Positions 5,494-12,279 of a stretch of 64,000 nucleotides of DNA are shown here, in pieces. The notes under the pieces are model-generated. The model searched no databases, was not told the origin of the DNA, and saw only the letters and a list, made by a program, of their open reading frames with translations. Both the position numbers and the translations under genes were made by a program. The stretch comes from Bacillota bacterium. GTDB taxonomy: Bacteria > Bacillota > Clostridia > Oscillospirales > Ruminococcaceae. The number at the start of each line of letters is the position of its first letter. Positions within the stretch are counted from its first letter, which is position 1. The stretch spans positions 1 through 64,000 of the forward strand of contig JAEYNX010000029.1 of the NCBI GenBank assembly GCA_023412215.1, in the 5' to 3' direction.

Positions 5494-6798
5494 ATGGAGA
5501 TGGTCAGCGCCATAGTGTACCAGCTTACGCGGAACCTCTCCGAGAAGGATATTAAAGCCAGTGGGTTTGATACCTACTTTGTCGATCATACTACGGGATT
5601 ATATCCAATAGCCGCCTCCGGTGTGCCGTTCGACGCACAAACATTTGATTCCTCCGGCGACGTTATCGCCGACCTCCACGAGGATATGGCTGCGGAACAA
5701 AAGGCGAGATTAACATACGATAACATTTTACGCTTGGCAGACGATCCTGATGTAAGAGATGCCATTAAGTTTTTACGTCAACGCGAGATCGTACATTTTC
5801 AGCGGTTCGGAGAGGCCTTGCGGATCACACAGGACCACCTGAACTCCGCAAATTTCTACGCGTTTAACCCGGCCTTCGATAAGCCGAAGGGGGCGGCCAT
5901 GAGCGCCAATCCTTCCAACGTCTTTGGCGCATCCAATGTTTACGGCAGTTCTAATATCTATGGAGTTCCCAACGTGGCCGGTGCTTCCAACGTGGCGGGC
6001 GCCTCAAATATGATGGGTGCCTCGAATGTCGCCGGCGCTTCAAACGTAATGGGTGGCTCCAATGTAATGGGTGCCTCGAACGTTGCGGGTACTTCGATGA
6101 TGGGTACTCCGAACGTGGCCGGTGCCTCCAACGCCATGGGCAGACCGAGTGTTGCCGGTGCTACCAACGTAGCGGGCACCTCAAACGTGATGGGCGCCTC
6201 GAATGTCGCCGGCGCTTCGAACGTAATGGGTGCCTCCAATGTAATGGGTGCCTCGAATGTTGCGGGCACCTCGATGATGGGCACTCCGAACGTGGCCGGT
6301 GCCCCCAACATGGGCAGGCCGAGTGTCGCCGGAACTACTAACGTGGCAGGCACCACTAATGCGGCGGGCGGCTGGAATATGGCAGGCGCTTCCAATGTGG
6401 CCGGAGCCTCTAACGCAATGGGCAGACCGAGCGCTACCGGGCCTTCCAACGTAGCGGGTGCCTCGAATGTGGCCGGTGCTTCGAATGTAGCCGGAGCCTC
6501 CAACACCGTGGGCAGACCGAGTGTTACCGGGCCTTCCAACGCAGCAGGTGCCTCAAATGTGGTGGGTACTTCGAATGTAGCCGGAGCCTCCAACGCAATG
6601 AACAGGCCGAGTGCGGCGGGCGCTTCGAACGTAATGGGTGCCTCGAATGTGGCGGGTATTTCAAATATAGCCGGAGCCTCCAATGCCATGGGCAGGCCGA
6701 ATGTGGCCGGCGCCTCCAATGCGGCGGGCGCGACGAACCCCTATGCCAATATGTTTGGGGCCTTAAATGTTTATGGCCCTGCAAATCGTCCTAAGTGA
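5494..6798 (+). CDS. 5'-truncated manganese-catalase/CotJC-like protein with hexapeptide-repeat tail
   Basis: Residues 1-130 match the C-terminal half of Mn-catalase/CotJC spore-coat proteins: MEMVSAIVYQLTRNL, GFDTYFVDHTTG, EDMAAEQKAR (Glu68) and REIVHFQRFGE (His101); the Glu-His spacing of 33 matches that of the dimanganese ligands of Lactobacillus plantarum catalase. The preceding GTEELGH motif (ligands Glu and His) is encoded in frame just upstream but lacks a start codon, and the N-terminal ~70 residues of the family are absent, so catalysis is doubtful. Residues about 140-430 are roughly 48 copies of a hexapeptide such as VAGASN or VMGASN, interrupted by GRPS and TSMMG variants. Start choice is uncertain and there is no good Shine-Dalgarno. 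It may be a decayed gene or a domain swap that turned the enzyme head into a structural coat-like protein. Confidence 0.65.
   Translation: MEMVSAIVYQLTRNLSEKDIKASGFDTYFVDHTTGLYPIAASGVPFDAQTFDSSGDVIADLHEDMAAEQKARLTYDNILRLADDPDVRDAIKFLRQREIVHFQRFGEALRITQDHLNSANFYAFNPAFDKPKGAAMSANPSNVFGASNVYGSSNIYGVPNVAGASNVAGASNMMGASNVAGASNVMGGSNVMGASNVAGTSMMGTPNVAGASNAMGRPSVAGATNVAGTSNVMGASNVAGASNVMGASNVMGASNVAGTSMMGTPNVAGAPNMGRPSVAGTTNVAGTTNAAGGWNMAGASNVAGASNAMGRPSATGPSNVAGASNVAGASNVAGASNTVGRPSVTGPSNAAGASNVVGTSNVAGASNAMNRPSAAGASNVMGASNVAGISNIAGASNAMGRPNVAGASNAAGATNPYANMFGALNVYGPANRPK
5914..6750 (+). repeat. Imperfect 18-bp tandem repeats encoding hexapeptides (V/M-A/M-G-A-S-N)
   Basis: About 46-48 units of 18 bp, each coding a variant of VAGASN. 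Codon choice differs between units (for example GCC/GCG/GCT, AAT/AAC), so the array is old enough to have diverged or was shuffled by recombination while the reading frame and residue pattern were kept. A larger module ending in GRPS recurs several times (around 6150, 6320, 6430, 6520, 6610, 6700), and a block containing TSMMGTPNVAG is duplicated (6090 and 6270). Not a CRISPR: there are no spacers. Confidence 0.9.
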
Positions 6799-6822
6799 CC
6801 CAGTATAGGCCTTGATTACGTC

Positions 6823-6870
6823 GTATGGCGGTACATAGCATGAAAGGTCGTGCCCTGTGCCGCCATGTTT
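6823..6870 (+). terminator. Imperfect hairpin between catalase-like gene and holin
   Basis: Stem ATGGCGGTACATAGCATG / CGTGCCCTGTGCCGCCAT with mismatches, followed by GTTTTC. Possibly a weak terminator separating the two genes. Confidence 0.4.
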
Positions 6871-6938
6871 TCATATCTATAGAACGTACCCGTTATTTGC
6901 TGTTAAAATAATAAAAATTAAGGAGCCTAAAGATATAT

Positions 6939-7253
6939 ATGAGTACCTTCATAACTATTCTGATGGTAATAGGCCTGGCGGTGCTGGGTGCCGCTACAGC
7001 GTACTATAAGTCCAGCGCAAAGCTTCAGGCGAAGGCCGCGGAGCTGATCAATACGGCTGAGGGGATGTATACCGACACCACCAAAGCGGGAGGAAAGCGC
7101 TTTGAGTGGGTGGTCGATCACCTCTATGCCATGATTCCGAAGGCCGTGCAGCCGTTCATCAGCAAGGAAAAGGTCGGCGAAATCGTGCAGACGACCTTTG
7201 ACCTCATTCAGGCCTTTGCAAAGCAGCAGCTTGATAAAGCACTTAACCAGTAA
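6939..7253 (+). CDS. Phage holin, LLH family
   Basis: A 104-residue membrane protein with an N-terminal helix at residues 4-23 (FITILMVIGLAVLGAATAYY) followed by an amphipathic/charged region with the LLH-holin pattern: GKRFEWVVDHLYAMIPKAV then a C-terminal helical tail ending FAKQQLDKALNQ. In phages such proteins make pores that release endolysin. Here it stands alone: the only lysin in the window is 6.4 kb away, separated by chromosomal genes, and the neighbours are the catalase-repeat gene and a c-di-GMP phosphodiesterase. AAGGAG precedes the ATG by 13 bases. It may be a phage relic or a domesticated holin used for export or mother-cell lysis; the intact frame and dedicated terminator argue for function. 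Confidence 0.75.
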   Translation: MSTFITILMVIGLAVLGAATAYYKSSAKLQAKAAELINTAEGMYTDTTKAGGKRFEWVVDHLYAMIPKAVQPFISKEKVGEIVQTTFDLIQAFAKQQLDKALNQ

Positions 7254-7266
7254 ACAAATCCTATGG

Positions 7267-7294
7267 CGGGGGCACAATGCCCCCGTTATTTTTT
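7267..7294 (+). terminator. Intrinsic terminator after holin
   Basis: Perfect 8-bp stem CGGGGGCA / TGCCCCCG with loop CAA, followed by TTATTTTTT. Confidence 0.9.
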
Positions 7295-7409
7295 GTATAA
7301 GATAGGTGTGCTTATGCGGTAGTTAGCGTTGCTACCCACGAAAGGGTACGAAACTATTCAAATAAAACAGGTTAAGGTGTATGATTGACAATATGTAATA
7401 ACATACTGA

Positions 7410-8210
7410 TTAAGTAAGGTATTTCGACAATAAATCAAGATATTTTTGGTCAAACTTATGCCCGTCTTTTTGCATCTCCTGAATACCCGCCTGTAAATCC
7501 TGAGCCGATTTATAGGGCCGGTAAGAGGTCATGGCGTCTATCACGTCGGCAATCATAACAATCTTTGCATACTCGGATATTTCGTTTTCAGTGAGCCCGT
7601 GCGGATACCCGCTTCCGTCGAGACGTTCATGGTGCATCAGTATAATATCGGTGCAATTTTTTGATAACCCTAAGTCTTTTACAATCCCGTACCCCAATTC
7701 GCAATGCTGCCTTACAAGCGCCATTTCCTGCGGTGTGAGCTTATCCGGCTTTTCAATAATATTCTTTGGTACCAGCAATTTTCCCACATCGTGCAGCAAC
7801 GCGCCCAGACATAAATCCTTTTGATCCTCGTCACTGAACCCCGAAGCGATGGCAATCAGCAAAGCAATCAAAGAGACATCGATGGAGTGGGCGTAAAGCC
7901 AGTCCACATAATTGCTTAAGGCATGAACCGGTAACCACAGTGAACTGGAGCGGGAACAAAAAACCACTTCGCCCAATAGTGCGCTGGATTTTTTTATAAT
8001 GCGCTGGTCGATTGCGTGAAACCGCTTCTTAATGTCATGTACACAAGAACTTATGGTGGTTGACTTGTTTGCGGGGATGATCTCATCCTTTTCAACGGTC
8101 TTTCGGCTATGCAGCCTTTCAAGAATATCCTGAGTCAATTCCTGCCCTTTTGCAATTAATAAAACCCCGTCTTGGCTATAGACGTTATTCGTTGAGTATT
8201 GAGACGACAT
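7410..8210 (-). CDS. HD-GYP domain c-di-GMP phosphodiesterase
   Basis: Hydrolyses the second messenger cyclic di-GMP. The C-terminal two-thirds (residues about 95-266) is an HD-GYP domain: ALLHDVGKL gives the HD pair at His140-Asp141, LMHHERLDGSGYP (residues 191-203) contains the HHE and GYP motifs, and IADVIDAMTSYRPY (220-233) the distal Asp. All expected metal residues are visible. Residues 1-90 are a short alpha/beta region of unknown role with no membrane helix or receiver domain, so the enzyme is probably cytosolic and controlled mainly by expression. A c-di-GMP-I riboswitch with terminator lies directly upstream on the same strand, so the ligand regulates its own degradation enzyme. GGAGGAACAATGT precedes the ATG. 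Confidence 0.92.
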   Translation of the reverse strand: MSSQYSTNNVYSQDGVLLIAKGQELTQDILERLHSRKTVEKDEIIPANKSTTISSCVHDIKKRFHAIDQRIIKKSSALLGEVVFCSRSSSLWLPVHALSNYVDWLYAHSIDVSLIALLIAIASGFSDEDQKDLCLGALLHDVGKLLVPKNIIEKPDKLTPQEMALVRQHCELGYGIVKDLGLSKNCTDIILMHHERLDGSGYPHGLTENEISEYAKIVMIADVIDAMTSYRPYKSAQDLQAGIQEMQKDGHKFDQKYLDLLSKYLT

Positions 8211-8233
8211 ACATTGTTCCTCCTAAAACGTCG

Positions 8234-8267
8234 TAAAAAATAAAACCGTGATTACAAACCACGGTTT
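8234..8267 (-). terminator. Expression-platform terminator of c-di-GMP riboswitch
   Basis: Minus-strand stem AAACCGTG / CACGGTTT, loop GTTTGTAAT, then TTATTTTTT; lies between the aptamer and the HD-GYP start codon. Confidence 0.85.
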
Positions 8268-8275
8268 CGCTTCTG

Positions 8276-8352
8276 TTGCAACCCGGCTGTCATAACATTG
8301 CGTCTTAGACCCGTGGCTTTGCGTCCCTGCCTTTAAGCAGGTTTGCCGTTTA
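8276..8352 (-). ncRNA. Cyclic di-GMP-I (GEMM-I) riboswitch aptamer
   Basis: Read on the minus strand, the conserved GEMM-I elements occur in order: GGCAAACC, a short hairpin capped by a UAAA-like tetraloop, GGGACGCAAAGCC, then CGGGTCTAAG, a second stem, and ACAGCCGGGTTGC closing the second domain. These match the class I c-di-GMP aptamer core. Directly downstream is an intrinsic terminator and then the HD-GYP gene. Whether ligand turns expression on or off cannot be read with certainty; a phosphodiesterase target fits activation by high c-di-GMP. Confidence 0.9.
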
Positions 8353-8546
8353 TAATTATTAAAGACTCTGCCCTTTTCTATTATTTTTAATTCTATTGGT
8401 TTAAAAGAGCGAATGAAAGAAACATTTTTTAAAAATCATCACTTTTCGGAACAGAAAGGACCTTTTGTGCCATGAAAATAATGGGGTAATCTTTTATAGT
8501 TATAAAAAGCCCCTAAAATATACTTACAGCATCCTTCGCTTGCAAC

Positions 8547-8586
8547 AAAAAAGCAGGCCAGGTTCCGCAGTGCGGACTTGGCCTGT
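8547..8586 (-). terminator. Intrinsic terminator of prenyltransferase-like gene
   Basis: Minus-strand stem CAGGCCAAGTCCGC / GCGGAACCTGGCCTG (one mismatch, wobble pairs), loop ACT, then GCTTTTTTG; 48 bases after the gene's stop codon. Confidence 0.85.
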
Positions 8587-8633
8587 TCCACCTTATTAAG
8601 ATTTGGCTAAGATTATCCATCATCAGACGTGCG

Positions 8634-9473
8634 TTATCTTTTCGAGCCCCGATTTTCTAAAATCTCACGATAGCGTTTTGTTGCCAACGCACTGGCTTCA
8701 CCCTGCCTGCAGAGAGTAAGCCCGGCAAGCTTTCGATTAACCCGTTCAACCACAATCTGTCCGTTCACCATTTTGGATTCGAGCGTTCTCAATGCGTCAA
8801 GAAAGCGCTCATCCTCCTTGGCGCGGTTATAAAAGGACAAAACATAGACATACTCAAACAGATTATAGTTACGAAAGGGATATTCGACCTGCATAAACAG
8901 CGTTCCGATTCCATAGTGGCAGGGGCCGATCGGCTTTCGGATGGTCCAATGCTCAAGCAGAAAACCCACCGCTCTGTCCAGTGCCGGTTCTTTGTTAAGG
9001 TAATCGCTCAAGCGAAATGCATTTAAAATGGTAAGGGTGGGGAAGGGGTTTGAATACTCCGTTTCGGGGCCATGGCCAAAGCTGAACTTATTACAGCGCC
9101 AGCCACCGTCGCAATATTGGATATCCAGGAGGTGCCGGAAGGTTTTTTGTATTCTGGCATCAGAGGCATACCCCATGTGGCAAAGTGCATTGACTGCGTG
9201 GGCGGTATGGCAGGGGTAAATGCTGCCCTGCGGGTACATCTTAAAGCGGCCATCGCTCTGCCAGACGCTAAAGATCAGATCGGCGGCTTCTTTAAGCAAG
9301 GGTTCGTCAGGCTCCATACCCAATTCCAACAGGAGCAGCACGCTCTCCAGCGTTGAGAAAGGGGCCCCCTTTAGCAGGCGCTTGTCCGGCGTTGTCCAAA
9401 GGTCGCCTCCGTTCTCATATCTGTGCGACAATATCGCCTCAACGTCCGGTAAATACTGCTGCTCAACCGCCAT
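8634..9473 (-). CDS. Prenyltransferase/squalene-oxidase-repeat (alpha/alpha toroid) protein
   Basis: The ATG at 9473 is preferred over a GTG at 9560 because GGAGG lies eight bases before it; this gives 279 residues. The sequence shows repeated helical hairpins with Gly/Trp-rich turns like those of terpene-cyclase/protein-prenyltransferase toroids: NGGDLW, SDGRFKMYPQG, CDGGWRC, plus CHTAHAVNALCHMGY and NPFPTLTILNAFRL. The cyclase catalytic DXDD motif is not present, so a squalene-hopene cyclase role is unlikely; the family also includes binding and scaffold proteins. Several Cys and His residues (YPCHTAH, CHYGIG, YCDGGWRC) could bind metal. It is monocistronic with its own terminator, and is divergent from a TetR gene 252 bases away that may control it. 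Confidence 0.65.
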   Translation of the reverse strand: MAVEQQYLPDVEAILSHRYENGGDLWTTPDKRLLKGAPFSTLESVLLLLELGMEPDEPLLKEAADLIFSVWQSDGRFKMYPQGSIYPCHTAHAVNALCHMGYASDARIQKTFRHLLDIQYCDGGWRCNKFSFGHGPETEYSNPFPTLTILNAFRLSDYLNKEPALDRAVGFLLEHWTIRKPIGPCHYGIGTLFMQVEYPFRNYNLFEYVYVLSFYNRAKEDERFLDALRTLESKMVNGQIVVERVNRKLAGLTLCRQGEASALATKRYREILENRGSKR

Positions 9474-9725
9474 CCCTTTTACCTCCGGATATTCATATCT
9501 TTTGGATATTTTCAAATTTGGATGATAATTACTGTTTTTCAATAAACCGTAGAAACCCACCAGCTATCCCGCCGAGGAGAGGCGGGCGGGTATAAGACGT
9601 ATAAAAGTACACAGTACAAGTCCTTACCTTATTTGCTTATAATGCGCTTATTATACCATAAAGTGCCGTTTATTTCCACTGCCTTGTGCAGGTATTGACT
9701 GATTAATATAGGGAGCAATGGACGC

Positions 9726-10274
9726 ATGACAATCAGGCCAGAGACACGACGAATATTAGCCGATTCCCTAGAAGCGCTTGTGGAGGTAAAGCCCTTTGAA
9801 AAAATATCGGTTCAAGACATCATTCACTATTGCGGGGCCTCGCGCACAACCTTTTACCGCTATTTTAAAGATAAATATGATTTGATGAACTGGATTTGTA
9901 AAAGTCAAATGGATGCGATATTGCAGGATAATAAAAAAGAGCACCGCTCTATTCTGGAGATCGTGTCTTTTATTAAAGAAAAGCGACGGTATTTTCAAGA
10001 GATTATTCAGTTTAAAGGGCAAAATTCTTTTGTGGAGTTTCTGCTGGAATATGGGCAAAAGGCGTGTATAGATCTCATTCGAAGGCAGCTTGGTCCTGAC
10101 GATATCCCTGATGAAGTCGCTTGTTCTGTAAGGATGTTCATCGGCGGTACTACCTATTTACTTTATTACTGGATTTGTAACCACTGTGTGGAATCTCCCG
10201 ACTTTATTGAAGCGGCAATACTCAGTAATCTTCCGCAAAACCTGCGCCCGTACTTAATATACCTATCAGAGTAA
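9726..10274 (+). CDS. TetR/AcrR-family regulator (DhaS-like C-terminal domain)
   Basis: A 182-residue repressor. The N-terminal helix-turn-helix is at about residues 24-48 (ISVQDIIHYCGASRTTFYRYFKDKYDLMNW), and the rest is helical with the hydrophobic C-terminal pattern of DhaS-like TetR proteins (MFIGGTTYLLYYWICNHC). It resembles the TetR protein at 1.4-2.0 kb in organisation, especially the FYxxYKDKYDL segment, but the two diverge in the ligand domain. GGGAGC precedes the ATG at a normal distance. Divergent from the prenyltransferase-like gene and 154 bases upstream of the GlsB-like gene, either of which may be a target. Confidence 0.85.
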   Translation: MTIRPETRRILADSLEALVEVKPFEKISVQDIIHYCGASRTTFYRYFKDKYDLMNWICKSQMDAILQDNKKEHRSILEIVSFIKEKRRYFQEIIQFKGQNSFVEFLLEYGQKACIDLIRRQLGPDDIPDEVACSVRMFIGGTTYLLYYWICNHCVESPDFIEAAILSNLPQNLRPYLIYLSE

Positions 10275-10427
10275 GTCGCTTTAACAGTTTGAAACAATAC
10301 ATTAATCAGTAAAAAAGAAAAAAGAGGATGCCAATTTACTCACAAAATAGTGCCATGGGCGCATTAAACGACACGATGACTAAAAGCATGAAAACCCGAC
10401 AAACTAATCTATGAAGGAGGTTTTACA

Positions 10428-10691
10428 ATGGGCATTATTGGTTGGCTGATCATCGGCGCGCTTGCGGGCTGGATTGCCAGTATGATAACGGGTAACAACA
10501 AACAGATGGGCGCCGGTAAAAATATCCTTGTCGGTATCATCGGCGGCTTTATCGGCGGGCTTGTAATGAACCTGCTGGGCGGCTACGGCATCACGGGCTT
10601 TAACCTGTGGAGCTTGCTGGTTGCTGTACTCGGCTCGGTGATCCTGCTTTGGATCGTGAACGCCTTTAGCCGCAGGAAGTCAAGACCATAA
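10428..10691 (+). CDS. GlsB/YeaQ/YmgE-family stress-response membrane protein
   Basis: An 87-residue very hydrophobic protein with three membrane helices (about residues 3-19, 31-51, 58-79) and the glycine-rich signature of the transglycosylase-associated/YeaQ family (GWLIIGALAGWIASMITG, GIIGGFIGG). Members are small inner-membrane proteins induced by general stress; the molecular role is not established. A near-perfect Shine-Dalgarno, GAAGGAGG, precedes the ATG. It may be cotranscribed with the TetR gene upstream; it ends in a symmetrical terminator shared with the convergent zinc-ribbon gene. Confidence 0.9.
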   Translation: MGIIGWLIIGALAGWIASMITGNNKQMGAGKNILVGIIGGFIGGLVMNLLGGYGITGFNLWSLLVAVLGSVILLWIVNAFSRRKSRP

Positions 10692-10699
10692 AAAATGAG

Positions 10700-10727
10700 A
10701 AATGCGTCTGCGCAAGCAGACGCATTT
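10700..10727. terminator. Bidirectional terminator hairpin
   Basis: Perfect 12-bp stem AAATGCGTCTGC / GCAGACGCATTT, loop GCAA. The minus-strand side is followed by CTCATTTTTT, the plus side by a weaker CCTTG; it separates the convergent genes at 10691 and 10744. Confidence 0.8.
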
Positions 10728-10743
10728 CCTTGCTGATAAGATA

Positions 10744-11157
10744 TCAGGTTATGCGAATAAAATGGTTACCGCATTTCGGGCAGGAGATCTCGATCTTTCC
10801 TTTGCCTTTTGGTACGCGCAGTTTCTGTTTGCAGGTGGCGCAGGTATAATACCGGTAGTACTTCCGGTCGGCAAACTGGCGGCGTTTGGAGGTAAACCAA
10901 TCCTTGATACGGTTTCGCAGAGTTAAGTACTTTAAGTTCTCCGCCGACCGTCTGGCCACATTGCGGGAGAAAACACGAAAAAGGGATATCGCGAAAACCA
11001 GCAGCCCAACCCAATAGATAATATTGGTGCGCAAAAAAAGGTCCAGCAGCATGAGGATAAACGCCAAAACATTCAAATCGCGGGATAGTGCATCCACCCC
11101 GTTTCTTCCATACATGAACCCCTGCAGACGGTAGCGCAGCTGTGAAAAGAAACCCAT
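10744..11157 (-). CDS. Membrane protein with C-terminal zinc ribbon, 137 aa
   Basis: Unassigned protein. Residues about 28-63 contain two closely spaced membrane helices (NVLAFILMLLDLFL and IIYWVGLLVFAISLF). They are followed by a basic linker and, at residues 105-137, a zinc ribbon with two CXXC knuckles: TCATCKQKL and SCPKCGNHF. N- and C-termini would both be cytoplasmic, putting the ribbon inside the cell. GAGAGGGG precedes the ATG. Similar small membrane zinc-ribbon proteins are common in Clostridia but uncharacterised; the ribbon may bind nucleic acid or a partner protein at the membrane. Confidence 0.75.
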   Translation of the reverse strand: MGFFSQLRYRLQGFMYGRNGVDALSRDLNVLAFILMLLDLFLRTNIIYWVGLLVFAISLFRVFSRNVARRSAENLKYLTLRNRIKDWFTSKRRQFADRKYYRYYTCATCKQKLRVPKGKGKIEISCPKCGNHFIRIT

Positions 11158-11333
11158 AACAGTAACCCCTCTCTTGAGTAATGTGTATTGAATGGCGTGT
11201 TAAACGGGGAATATATCGCCATTTTAATGGAATATAGTATTAAGATACAAAACAATTGTTAACGCTTCACAGACTGGTTGTAAAGAGAATGATAATTCTA
11301 TCGTTTGATGCGATAGGGTAATTCTATGCAGAA

Positions 11334-11368
11334 GAAACAAAAAAATACGCCCCGTAGAGGGGCGTATT
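11334..11368 (-). terminator. Intrinsic terminator of small zinc-ribbon gene
   Basis: Perfect 10-bp stem AATACGCCCC / GGGGCGTATT, loop TCTAC, then TTTTTTTG on the minus strand, 20 bases beyond the stop at 11388. Confidence 0.9.
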
Positions 11369-11387
11369 GATGTGCAATATGGGGTAA

Positions 11388-11660
11388 TTATCTCTGGCTG
11401 GAGAAGCAATCGCTGCAGTATACAGGACGATCGTTTCTGGGCTGGAAAGGAACCTTGCAGGTTTTGCCGCAAGAAGCGCAAACAGCGTCGAACATTTCGC
11501 GCTGGGGCCTGCCGTTATTCTTACGAGCATCGCGGCAGTTCTTGCAACGCTGAGGCTCGTTGGTGAAGCCCTTCTCCTCGTAGAAATCCTGCTCGCTTGC
11601 TGTGAATACGAACTCTTGGCCGCATTCTTTACATACCAGTGTTTTGTCTTGATGAATCAA
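11388..11660 (-). CDS. Double zinc-ribbon protein, 90 aa (TTG start)
   Basis: A small soluble protein built from two CXXC...CXXC zinc knuckle pairs: CKECGQEFVF with CKNCRDARKN (residues 10-43) and CASCGKTCKV with CSDCFSSQR (61-88). The pattern matches the small clostridial proteins annotated as zinc-ribbon domain proteins; the first half, with GQEFVFTASEQDFYEEKGF, is the recurrent conserved part. The start appears to be TTG, eight bases after AGAGG; no ATG is available. It has a dedicated terminator. It may bind RNA or DNA, but no target is suggested by context. Confidence 0.8.
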   Translation of the reverse strand: MIHQDKTLVCKECGQEFVFTASEQDFYEEKGFTNEPQRCKNCRDARKNNGRPQREMFDAVCASCGKTCKVPFQPRNDRPVYCSDCFSSQR

Positions 11661-11816
11661 TGGAAATACCTCTTTTTTTTATTATGACGGAATTTGCTCC
11701 GCATTGATACCTAGTATACAGGATAAAATGCAAATTGTCAAATTTTTTAAATGGATTAGTTTATGGGCAATTTTAAAGCAGCAAGGCGGAAGCTTTGCTG
11801 CTTTAAGCCGGCATTA

Positions 11817-12002
11817 TTAACGCGGCCAGCCGGGTCTTCCCGGCGGTGGGAACGGAGGGCCTCCCCACGGCGGCCTGTGCGGCGGTCCCGGTGGCCAATA
11901 GGGCGCCCATGGCCCATACCAAGGCCAGGGTCGCCTGCGGCGCGGAAAACGACGCCGCCATATCAAATCGGAGCAATCACAAGGATTTCTGTTTTCGGGC
12001 AT
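11817..12002 (-). CDS. Trp/Pro/Arg-rich small protein, 61 aa
   Basis: An unrecognised peptide supported by AAGGAG eight bases upstream of its ATG. After a short head with two cysteines (MPENRNPCDCSDLIW) it is composed almost wholly of Pro, Trp, Arg, Gly and Tyr, with runs such as RRRFPRRRRPWPWYGPWAPY and GGPPFPPPGRPGWPR. No membrane helix or signal peptide. Composition recalls Trp/Pro/Arg antimicrobial peptides of the indolicidin type, and also small clostridial spore-coat proteins; neither is shown. The CDC head could coordinate metal or anchor the tail by disulphides. The opposite strand is open over the same stretch but lacks a ribosome site. Confidence 0.65.
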   Translation of the reverse strand: MPENRNPCDCSDLIWRRRFPRRRRPWPWYGPWAPYWPPGPPHRPPWGGPPFPPPGRPGWPR

Positions 12003-12087
12003 ATGTTCATCTCCTTTTAATGCATCATATGCCCAATTAATCTATAATGTTCCATAATATAACGTCGATGATAGTTCTTCGACAGCG

Positions 12088-12246
12088 CTATGGCTGCATT
12101 TCCGCCTTAAAATGCTCCGCCACCTGCATCAATTCACCCAGTGTGCAGATTTCAACCCCCGATTCTAAAATGCGGTTTTTTACCTGAATGGGGAGCGATT
12201 CAAAATATTCCCGAAAGCCGGGGATGCTCTCATCGTAAATGGTCAT
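12088..12246 (-). CDS. Small hypothetical protein, 52 aa
   Basis: A short soluble peptide starting MTIYDESIPGFREYFESLP and ending MQVAEHFKAEMQP, supported by a GGGGGG stretch about nine bases before the ATG. Predicted mainly helical, acidic to neutral, with no motif that I recognise. Lies between two other tiny minus-strand genes (the Trp-rich gene downstream and the 67-aa gene upstream, 33 bases away) and is probably cotranscribed with the latter. Confidence 0.6.
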   Translation of the reverse strand: MTIYDESIPGFREYFESLPIQVKNRILESGVEICTLGELMQVAEHFKAEMQP

Positions 12247-12279
12247 GTATTGTCCCCCCAATCATCCGTTCCGCTCTCA

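Noticed and set aside
5958..6719. 253-codon open frame on the minus strand across the hexapeptide array
   Set aside because: It is a by-product of the 18-bp repeats staying open in another frame; no ribosome site, and the product is a monotonous EAPATFEAP-type repeat.
5914..6750. CRISPR-like repetition
   Set aside because: Units are contiguous 18-bp coding repeats without spacers; no cas genes in the window.
10328..10414. 28-codon frame between TetR and GlsB-like genes
   Set aside because: AGAGG abuts the ATG; no family; probably chance.
11763..12020. Plus-strand Arg/Pro-rich 85-codon frame opposite the Trp-rich gene
   Set aside because: No ribosome site; the minus strand has AAGGAG at the right distance from an ATG.
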